The notes under the pieces are model-generated. The model was not told where the DNA came from and did not search any database. It saw only the letters and a list, made by a program, of their open reading frames with translations. A stretch of DNA of 64,000 nt, from contig NZ_VDUX01000002.1 in NCBI RefSeq assembly GCF_008039565.1, forward strand, positions 372,001-436,000, in the 5' to 3' direction. Every line of letters starts with the position of its first letter. Position 1 is the first letter of the stretch. This document shows positions 31,152 to 37,850 of this stretch, piece by piece. The position numbers and the translations under genes are program-made. The DNA is from Aeromicrobium terrae (lineage in GTDB: Bacteria > Actinomycetota > Actinomycetes > Propionibacteriales > Nocardioidaceae).

Positions 31152-32459
31152 GTGAATCTCGCCGCCCGCCTCCTCGCGCTGGCCGAGGACGCCCTGAACC
31201 TCAGGCTCCCGGTCCGGCTCCGGGCCTGGGACGGCAGCGTCGCCGGACCGGCCGGCGCCCCGACCCTGGTCATCGCCGACCGGCGCGCCATCCGGCACGT
31301 CCTGTGGTCGCCCGGCGAGCTCGGGGTGGCCCGTGCGTACGTGCAGGGCTACCTCGACGTCGAGGGCGACCTGTCCGACGGGTTGCGCGCGATGTGGGAG
31401 GCCGTCCGGGTCGCCCGCGCCGCCGATCCCGACGCCGCCCGGCCGCGGATCACCCCGCGCCTGGCCCTGCGTGCGGCCCGCCTGGCCGTCCGGACCCGTG
31501 CCCTCGGGCGTCGTCCTGCGATCCCGGCCGCCGAGGCCACGCTCACCGGCGGGCTGCACACCCGCGAACGCGACCGCGCCGCGATCTCGCACCACTACGA
31601 CCTGTCGAACGACTTCTACGAGCTGATCCTGGACCCGCAGATGGCCTACTCCAGCGCCTTCTTCGCCCGGCCGGACATGACGCTCGAGGAGGCGCAGACC
31701 GCGAAGCTCGACCTCGTCTGCCGCAAGCTCGGCCTGCAGCCCGGGATGCGGATGCTCGACATCGGCTCCGGCTGGGGCTCGCTGACCCTGCACGCCGCCG
31801 AGCACTACGGCGTCCACGTCACCGGCGTGACGCTCTCGTCGGAGCAGCGCGACTTCGTGCTGAAGCGGGCCGCCGAGCGCGGTCTCCAAGGCCGGGTCGA
31901 CGTCAGCCTCCGGCACTTCCGCGATCTCGCCGGTGCCGGCGTCGCCGACGGCACCGTCGACGCGGTCGCGTCCATCGAGATGGGCGAGCACGTGGGCGAC
32001 GCCGAGTACGTCGACTTCACCCAGGCCATCGCGCGCTACCTGCGGCCCGGCGGTCGGGTCCTGATCCAGCAGATGTCCCGGAGCAACAGCGCCAAGGGCG
32101 ACCGGCCGGGCGGCGGCCCGTTCATCGAGACGTACATCGCGCCGGACATGCACATGAAGCCGCTGGCCAAGACGATCGGCCTGATCGCCGACGCCGGCAT
32201 CGAGATCCGCGACGTCCAGGCGATGCGCGAGCACTACCCGCTGACGGTCGCCGGCTGGGCCGCGAACCTCGAGGAGCACTGGTCGACGGCCGTCGCCCTC
32301 GTCGGCGAGGAGCAGGCGCGCGTGTGGCGGCTCTACCTCGCCGGTGGTTCGCTGGCGTTCGAGGAGAACCGCATGGGCGTTGACCAGATCCTCGGCGTGA
32401 AGCCCTCAGCGTCCGGTGTCGCCGGGATGCCCCTGACCCCGATGGATTGGTTGGCATGA
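31152..32459 (+). CDS. Cyclopropane-fatty-acyl-phospholipid synthase-like methyltransferase
   Basis: A 435-residue SAM-dependent enzyme. The N-terminal third (about 1-150) is the lipid-binding extension of CFA synthases (GELGVARAYVQGYLDVEGDL), and HHYDLSNDFYELILDPQMAYSSAFF plus MRMLDIGSGWGSLTLHAAEHYGVHVTGVTLSSEQ form the catalytic core. It would methylenate or methylate the double bond of a membrane acyl chain. In actinobacteria such genes make cyclopropane or 10-methyl fatty acids; the linked DUF1295 and SRPBCC genes do not settle which. GACACT lies six bases before GTG 31152 (leaderless). Its stop overlaps the next start as ATGA. Confidence 0.92.
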   Translation: MNLAARLLALAEDALNLRLPVRLRAWDGSVAGPAGAPTLVIADRRAIRHVLWSPGELGVARAYVQGYLDVEGDLSDGLRAMWEAVRVARAADPDAARPRITPRLALRAARLAVRTRALGRRPAIPAAEATLTGGLHTRERDRAAISHHYDLSNDFYELILDPQMAYSSAFFARPDMTLEEAQTAKLDLVCRKLGLQPGMRMLDIGSGWGSLTLHAAEHYGVHVTGVTLSSEQRDFVLKRAAERGLQGRVDVSLRHFRDLAGAGVADGTVDAVASIEMGEHVGDAEYVDFTQAIARYLRPGGRVLIQQMSRSNSAKGDRPGGGPFIETYIAPDMHMKPLAKTIGLIADAGIEIRDVQAMREHYPLTVAGWAANLEEHWSTAVALVGEEQARVWRLYLAGGSLAFEENRMGVDQILGVKPSASGVAGMPLTPMDWLA

Positions 32460-33262
32460 ACACGAACGACGTCTCGCACAGCTTCATCACGCTGGGCTTC
32501 GGCCTCGCCACGGTCGTGGTGGTGATGGCCGTCTGCATGTGGATCTCGGTGCGACAGCAGAAGCTCACCGTCGTCGACACCGCGTGGGGCCTCGGCTTCG
32601 CCGCGGTCGCGATCGTCTCGGTGTTCGTGACGCAGCGCGGCGACGGCATGCCGGGCACGCAGACCCTCCTGCTGGTCCTCGTGGTCCTCTGGGGCGTCCG
32701 GCTCGCGCTGCACCTGCACGCCCGCAACTCCAAGCTGCCCGAGGACCCTCGCTACAAGGCGATGGCCGAGGCCGACGGCCGCTCGTTCGCGCAGGTCGCG
32801 CTGAACCGGGTGTTCCTGCCGCAGGGCATCGCGATGTTCCTCGTCGCCACCCCGGTGATGGTCGGCATGAACAACGTCGGCACCAAGCCGGTCCTCGGCT
32901 GGATCGGCGCCCTCGTGTGGCTGGTCGGGATGTTCTTCGAGACCGTCGGCGACCTCCAGCTCGCCCGGTTCAAGGCCGACCCCCAGAACCAGGGCAAGCT
33001 GATGGACCAGGGCCTGTGGAAGTACACGCGCCACCCCAACTACTTCGGCGACGCCTGCGTGTGGATCGGCATCTGGATCGTCGCGGCGTCGTCGTGGTTC
33101 GGCCTGCTCACCGTCATCAGCCCGATCGCGATGACGATCTTCCTCACCAAGGTCACCGGCGCGGCCCTGAACGAGAAGGGGATGCGCGAGACCAAGCCGG
33201 GCTACGACGACTACGTTCGTCGCACGAGCGGGTTCATCCCGCTGCTGCCGAAGAAGGGCTGA
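32456..33262 (+). CDS. DUF1295 membrane protein (steroid-reductase-like fold)
   Basis: A 268-residue protein with six or seven transmembrane helices. QGLWKYTRHPNYFGDACVWIGIWIV is the signature shared by DUF1295, isoprenylcysteine methyltransferases and 5-alpha-reductases, where it binds a nucleotide cofactor. KVTGAALNEKGMRETKPGYDDYVRRTSGFIPLLP ends the family. It is translationally coupled to the CFA-synthase-like gene, so it may reduce the intermediate formed on the lipid chain; that is inference. The ATG at 32456 is chosen because of the ATGA overlap. Confidence 0.88.
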   Translation: MNTNDVSHSFITLGFGLATVVVVMAVCMWISVRQQKLTVVDTAWGLGFAAVAIVSVFVTQRGDGMPGTQTLLLVLVVLWGVRLALHLHARNSKLPEDPRYKAMAEADGRSFAQVALNRVFLPQGIAMFLVATPVMVGMNNVGTKPVLGWIGALVWLVGMFFETVGDLQLARFKADPQNQGKLMDQGLWKYTRHPNYFGDACVWIGIWIVAASSWFGLLTVISPIAMTIFLTKVTGAALNEKGMRETKPGYDDYVRRTSGFIPLLPKKG

Positions 33263-33265
33263 CCG

Positions 33266-33736
33266 TTGGCTGAGTACGAGGCCGTCCTGGAGCAGAGCAT
33301 CGACGTCGCGGCCCCGCCGGCCGCCGTCTGGGAGCTCGTCCGGGACGTCACCCGGATGTCGGAGTGGAGCCCGCAGGTCGTCTCGACCCGGCTGCGCAGC
33401 GGCTTCGACGAGGTCGCCCAGGGCGCCGAGTTCACGAACAAGAACCAGCAGGGCGAGATGGAGTGGGTCACCCACGGCGAGGTCGTGCGGTTCGAGCCCG
33501 AGCGGGAGCTGGCGTTCCGCATCCAGGAGAACTGGGTCGTGTGGTCGTTCCGCCTCGACCCCACGGACGCCGGCACGCGGCTCACCCAACGTCGCGACAC
33601 CCCGGACGGCATCTCCGACCTGTCGCTCGAGCTGACCGACGGGTTCCTCGGCGGGCAGGAGGCGTTCACGCAGTCCTTGCGCGACGGGATGCGGCAGACG
33701 CTGGAGCGGATCCGCGACGCGGCGGAAGGCGCCTAG
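33266..33736 (+). CDS. SRPBCC family protein
   Basis: A 156-residue START/Bet v 1-like lipid-binding fold: VLEQSIDVAAPPAAVWELVRDVTRMSEWSPQV at the start and a long C-terminal helix (AFTQSLRDGMRQTLERIRDAAEG). It begins at TTG three bases after the DUF1295 stop with GAAGAAGG upstream, so it is the third gene of the lipid operon. It may bind or carry the modified acyl chain. The stop shares CTAG with the convergent DtxR gene. Confidence 0.85.
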   Translation: MAEYEAVLEQSIDVAAPPAAVWELVRDVTRMSEWSPQVVSTRLRSGFDEVAQGAEFTNKNQQGEMEWVTHGEVVRFEPERELAFRIQENWVVWSFRLDPTDAGTRLTQRRDTPDGISDLSLELTDGFLGGQEAFTQSLRDGMRQTLERIRDAAEGA

Positions 33737-34419
33737 ACCGAGACGAAGATGTGCGCCGCGGCGTCGGAGTCGATCTCCGCGGTCTCGGCCTGACGCGCGA
33801 CGACCACGCCTTCGGGGCCCCGCGAGACCAGCACGTCGTTGCCCGGGAGGGCGCCGACGCGACGGAGCACGGACATGACCTGCGTGTCCTTCTGCAGCTC
33901 CTCGGCGATGCGGCGGACGGTGCGGCGCACCGGGTCGCCGGTGCCGACGGACGCCGTCAGCGGCTCCAGGCCGGCGAGGAAGTCGGTGGCGTCGTCGGCC
34001 TCGCCGAGCTCGGCCAGGCCGGGGATCGGGTTGCCGTAGGGCGACTCGGTGGGGTGCTCGAGCAGCTCGACGAGCCGGCGCTCGACCTGCTCGGACATGA
34101 CGTGCTCCCACCGGCACGCCTCCTCGTGGACGTACTCGATCTCGAGCCCGATGACATCGGTGAGCAGCCGCTCGGCGAGCCGGTGCTTGCGCATGACGCG
34201 GGTGGCGAGCTGCCGCCCCTTGGGCGAGAGCTCGAGGTGCCGGTCGCCCTCGACGGTGAGCAGGCCGTCGCGCTCCATGCGGGCCACTGTCTGGCTGACC
34301 GTGGGCCCGCTCTGGTGCAGGCGCTCGGCGATGCGCGCGCGCAGCGGGACGATGCCCTCTTCCTCGAGCTCGTACACGGTGCGCAGGTACATCTCGGTGG
34401 TGTCGATCAGGTCACTCAC
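33733..34419 (-). CDS. DtxR/IdeR family metal-dependent repressor
   Basis: A 228-residue iron- or manganese-sensing repressor. The order is a winged helix (RIAERLHQSGPTVSQTVARMERDGLL), a dimerisation/metal domain (EEACRWEHVMSEQVERRL, with the Cys, Glu and His ligands), and a C-terminal SH3-like FeoA domain (PGNDVLVSRGPEGVVVA). The ligand set matches DtxR/IdeR rather than MntR. GACACT lies six bases before GTG 34419, fitting a leaderless message. No iron-uptake genes are nearby, so it is probably a global regulator. Confidence 0.93.
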   Translation of the reverse strand: MSDLIDTTEMYLRTVYELEEEGIVPLRARIAERLHQSGPTVSQTVARMERDGLLTVEGDRHLELSPKGRQLATRVMRKHRLAERLLTDVIGLEIEYVHEEACRWEHVMSEQVERRLVELLEHPTESPYGNPIPGLAELGEADDATDFLAGLEPLTASVGTGDPVRRTVRRIAEELQKDTQVMSVLRRVGALPGNDVLVSRGPEGVVVARQAETAEIDSDAAAHIFVSV

Positions 34420-34474
34420 GGGTCAAGTGTCCCACGAGGTGCCGAGCCGACGCGCCGCCTCGACAATGGGTCGC

Positions 34475-35809
34475 GTGCCGACGTCCGTGATGTGGTTCCG
34501 CCGCGACCTCAGGCTCGCCGACCACCCGGCACTCCGGGCTGCCGTGGACGCCGGCCCGGACGGTGTCGTCCCGCTGTTCGTGCTCGACCCGCACCTGTTC
34601 GACGCGGCCGGGACTCCGCGCCAGGCCTACCTCGCCGGATCGCTCGCGGACCTGTCCGAACGGGTCGGCGGGATGCACGTGACGCACGGCGACCCTGTCG
34701 ACGAGGTCGTGCGCGTCGCCCGGCAGGCGGAGGCGTCCACCGTGCACGTCTCCGGGGACCGCGGCCCGTACGGGTCGGCGCGGGACGAGCGCGTGACCCG
34801 TCGCCTGGCCGAGCACGACATCGAGCTCGTGCGGACCGGATCGCCCTACGCCGTGGCGCCCGGACGCGTCACCAAGGACGACGGCAGCGGGTTCAAGGTC
34901 TTCTCGCCGTTCTACCGGGCGTGGCTCGAGCACGGGTGGCGCGACCCGGCTCCCGCGGTACGTGACGTGCCGTGGTTCTCCCCCGGCGGCCGCACCCATC
35001 GGCTGCCCGAGGTCAGCTCCGACGCCGACTTGCCCACGCCCGGAGAGGCGTCGGCCCGCGCGCGGTGGCGCGACTTCCTCGACGAGGACGTCGCCGACTA
35101 CGGCGAGGAACGCGATCGGCCCGACCACGACCGCACTTCCCGGATGTCCGTCCACCTGAAGTGGGGCGAGATCCACCCGCGGACGATGCTCGCCGACCTC
35201 GGCCGATCAGCCGGGGCGGAGGCGTACCGCCGGGAGCTGGGGTTTCGCGAGTTCTACGCCGACGTGCTCCACCAGCGGCCCGACTCCGCGTGGGACTACT
35301 ACGACCACCGGTTCGCCGCGATGGACTACGACGAGCCCGGCGACGACCTCGAGGCCTGGAAGGCGGGCCGCACCGGCATCCCGATCGTCGACGCCGGGAT
35401 GCGCCAGCTGCTCGGCGAGGGCTGGATGCACAACCGGGTGCGGATGATCGTCGCCAGCTTCCTGGTGAAGGACCTGCACGTCGAGTGGCAGCACGGCGCG
35501 CGGCACTTCGCCGAGCACCTCGTCGACTTCGACCTCGCGTCCAACCAGCACGGCTGGCAGTGGGTCGCCGGCTGCGGCACGGACGCCGCCCCGTACTTTC
35601 GGGTCTTCAACCCGATGACGCAGGGCAAGAAGTTCGACCCCGACGGCACGTACGTCCGGCGCTGGGTGCCCGAGCTCGCCGACGTGCCGGTCAAGCACGT
35701 GCACGAGCCCTGGGAGATGGACGACCCGCCGGCCGACTACCCGGCACCGATCGTCGACCACGCCGAGGAGCGCCGCGAGGCGCTGCGGCGCTACGAGGCT
35801 CTTCGTTAG
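34475..35809 (+). CDS. Deoxyribodipyrimidine photolyase
   Basis: A 444-residue DNA repair flavoprotein that splits cyclobutane pyrimidine dimers in light. TSVMWFRRDLRLADHPAL opens the antenna-binding domain, and the FAD domain carries GIPIVDAGMRQLLGEGWMHNRVRMIVASFLVKDLHVEWQHG and WQWVAGCGTDAAPYFRVFNP with the class I residues. GTG 34475 is preferred because GACAAT lies seven bases before it; ATG 34466, which overlaps that box, is an alternative. A cryptochrome role is less likely given the complete photolyase pattern. Confidence 0.93.
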   Translation: MPTSVMWFRRDLRLADHPALRAAVDAGPDGVVPLFVLDPHLFDAAGTPRQAYLAGSLADLSERVGGMHVTHGDPVDEVVRVARQAEASTVHVSGDRGPYGSARDERVTRRLAEHDIELVRTGSPYAVAPGRVTKDDGSGFKVFSPFYRAWLEHGWRDPAPAVRDVPWFSPGGRTHRLPEVSSDADLPTPGEASARARWRDFLDEDVADYGEERDRPDHDRTSRMSVHLKWGEIHPRTMLADLGRSAGAEAYRRELGFREFYADVLHQRPDSAWDYYDHRFAAMDYDEPGDDLEAWKAGRTGIPIVDAGMRQLLGEGWMHNRVRMIVASFLVKDLHVEWQHGARHFAEHLVDFDLASNQHGWQWVAGCGTDAAPYFRVFNPMTQGKKFDPDGTYVRRWVPELADVPVKHVHEPWEMDDPPADYPAPIVDHAEERREALRRYEALR

Positions 35810-35818
35810 GTTGCTCCC

Positions 35819-36499
35819 ATGGTGACCGTCCCGCGGCAGTTCAACGGCCCCGAACACTCCGGCAACGGCGGGTACGTCAGCGGCATGCTCGCGGTCGAGG
35901 TCGGTGCCGGGTGCGTGACGGCGACGCTGCGGCAGCCGCCCCCGCTCGACACCCCGCTCACGTGGGAGCACGACGGAAACGAGGTCCGCCTGGTCACCGC
36001 TGGTGGCGGTGTGATCGGCGAGGCGACGCCCGGCACGTTCACCCGCGACCCCGTGCCGTGCCCGACCGTCGACGAGGCCGAGGCGGCCGCCGCGAGGTTC
36101 CAGGGTCACGAGGTGCACCCGTACCCGCGCTGCTTCACGTGCGGCACCGACCGCACGGAGGGCGACGGCTTCCGGCTGTTCGCGGGGCCGACGGGCGACG
36201 GTCGCACCGCGACGCCGTGGACCCCGGACCCGTCGTTCGGCGACCTCGACGTGCCGCTCACCTGGGCGGCGCTCGACTGCCCCGGAGCCTGGACGATCGA
36301 CCTCTCCGAGCGCGTCCTGCTGCTCGGCCGCATGACCGGTGAGGTCCTGCGCCCGCCGGCCGCCCACGAGCCGCTGCTGTCCACCGGCCGGTTCGACGGC
36401 GAGGACGGCCGCAAGGTCTACGCGTCCACCGCGCTCTACACGCGCGAGGGCGAGCTGCTCGGCCGGGCCGAGCAGACCTGGATCGCCGTCACGGCGTAG
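35819..36499 (+). CDS. Hotdog-like conserved hypothetical protein
   Basis: A 226-residue protein without a named family that I can confirm. It resembles double-hotdog thioesterases: GPEHSGNGGYVSGMLA at the start and GRAEQTWIAV at the end. In the middle lies YPRCFTCGTDRTEGDGFRLFAG, a C-x2-C motif that could bind zinc. The C-terminal half has WAALDCPGAWTI, typical of acyl-CoA thioesterase-like proteins. TAGGTT (35807-35812) overlaps the photolyase stop and lies six bases before ATG 35819. It ends eleven bases inside the convergent MFS gene. Confidence 0.7.
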   Translation: MVTVPRQFNGPEHSGNGGYVSGMLAVEVGAGCVTATLRQPPPLDTPLTWEHDGNEVRLVTAGGGVIGEATPGTFTRDPVPCPTVDEAEAAAARFQGHEVHPYPRCFTCGTDRTEGDGFRLFAGPTGDGRTATPWTPDPSFGDLDVPLTWAALDCPGAWTIDLSERVLLLGRMTGEVLRPPAAHEPLLSTGRFDGEDGRKVYASTALYTREGELLGRAEQTWIAVTA

Positions 36500-37757
36500 G
36501 CGTCCGGGCGTCGTACGTGAGGAACCGGCGCTGGAGCACAGTGGCCGTCAGCACGCCGACGACGCAGAGCGTCCCGCCGATGACCATCGCCCACTCCTCG
36601 TTCGTCAGGGCGGAGAGCAGGCCGATGACGAAGTCGCCCAGGCGCGGGCCGCCGGCGACCACCACGATGAAGACGCCCTGGAGCCGACCGCGCAGCTCGT
36701 CGGGCGCGGCGGTCTGCAGCATCGTCGAGCGGTAGGCGGCGCTGATCATGTCGGCCGCGCCGGAGCCGGCCAGGAACGCGACGGCCAGCCAGAGCCCGCC
36801 GGAGAAGCTCAGCGCGCCTACGCCCACCATCAGCACCGAGGCCCCGTACGCGACCACCGCGATGACGATCGCGACACCGTGCCGATGGATGCGCGAGATC
36901 CAGCCGGACACCGCGAACGCGATGAGCGACCCGATCGCGGGGGCCGCCTGCAGCAGGCCGAGCGTCGAGGCCGAGCCGGCGAAGACCGTCAGGGCCAGCG
37001 CCGGGAACAGGGCGCGCGGCTGGGCGAGCACCATCGCGCAGAGGTCGATGATGAACGTCATGCGCAGGTTCGGCGCGTTCTTGAGGAAGTGCAGGCCCTC
37101 GACCACGGACCGCAGTCCCGGCGCGCGGCCGCTGCTCTGCGCGGGTGGCATCGAGGGCAGCCGGACGACGGCGTAGAGCGCGGCGGTGAAGGTGATGACG
37201 TCGAACGTGTAGGCCGCCTCCACCCCGTGCCAGCCGATGATGACGCCGCCGAGCAGCGGGCCGATGGTGAAGCCGAGGTTGAACGACGCCATGCTCAGCG
37301 CGTTGGCCGCGGGCAGCAGCGGCGCCGACACCAGGCGCGGCAGCATGGCCGACCGCGCCGGGTTGTTGACCGCGAACAGCGCCGCCTGGACGGCCACGAC
37401 GCCGTAGAGCAGGCCGACCGACTCGACGTCCGCCCACGCCTGCAGGACGAGCACGCCGGAGCAGGCCCACAGCCCGAGCGCCGACCACAGCGAGACCAGC
37501 CGGCGGTCGAACGCGTCGACCAGGGCGCCGCCGTACAGCCCGCCGAGCACGAGCGGCAGCAGCCCGCACAGGCCCACCAGGCCGACGGAGAACGATGACT
37601 CGGTGAGCACGTAGACCTGGTACGCGACGGCGATGACCGACATCTGCTGGCCGAGCTGGGAGATGGTCTGCCCGAACCAGAGCCGGCGGAACGCGGGCGA
37701 CTCCCGCAGCGGCCGGATGTCCGTGAGCACCGCTCCGAGGGCGCGCCGTCTGCTCAC
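36489..37757 (-). CDS. MFS transporter (enterobactin-exporter-like)
   Basis: A 422-residue, about twelve-helix transporter. RESPAFRRLWFGQTISQLGQQMSVIAVAYQVY, GGLYGGALVDAFDRRLV and NNPARSAMLPRLV match the MFS branch containing the enterobactin exporter EntS and DHA3 drug exporters. Substrate unknown. GTG 37757 is chosen because an ATG further upstream is closed by a TGA; a much longer frame in the same phase runs antisense through the MMPL gene and is not credible. It is divergent from the MMPL gene. Confidence 0.88.
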   Translation of the reverse strand: MSRRRALGAVLTDIRPLRESPAFRRLWFGQTISQLGQQMSVIAVAYQVYVLTESSFSVGLVGLCGLLPLVLGGLYGGALVDAFDRRLVSLWSALGLWACSGVLVLQAWADVESVGLLYGVVAVQAALFAVNNPARSAMLPRLVSAPLLPAANALSMASFNLGFTIGPLLGGVIIGWHGVEAAYTFDVITFTAALYAVVRLPSMPPAQSSGRAPGLRSVVEGLHFLKNAPNLRMTFIIDLCAMVLAQPRALFPALALTVFAGSASTLGLLQAAPAIGSLIAFAVSGWISRIHRHGVAIVIAVVAYGASVLMVGVGALSFSGGLWLAVAFLAGSGAADMISAAYRSTMLQTAAPDELRGRLQGVFIVVVAGGPRLGDFVIGLLSALTNEEWAMVIGGTLCVVGVLTATVLQRRFLTYDARTPTP

Positions 37758-37850
37758 CCGAGGATCATGCCAGCCCTCCGACCAGGGTCGGAGACCCGTT
37801 CCGACCGCAGAACGAGGTCCGCCGCGCACCGGTTCACATACTCTCGGTAG

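Noticed and set aside
31304-32383. Second forward frame inside the CFA-synthase gene
   Set aside because: The in-phase CFA synthase frame has all motifs; this one is an Arg-rich shadow.
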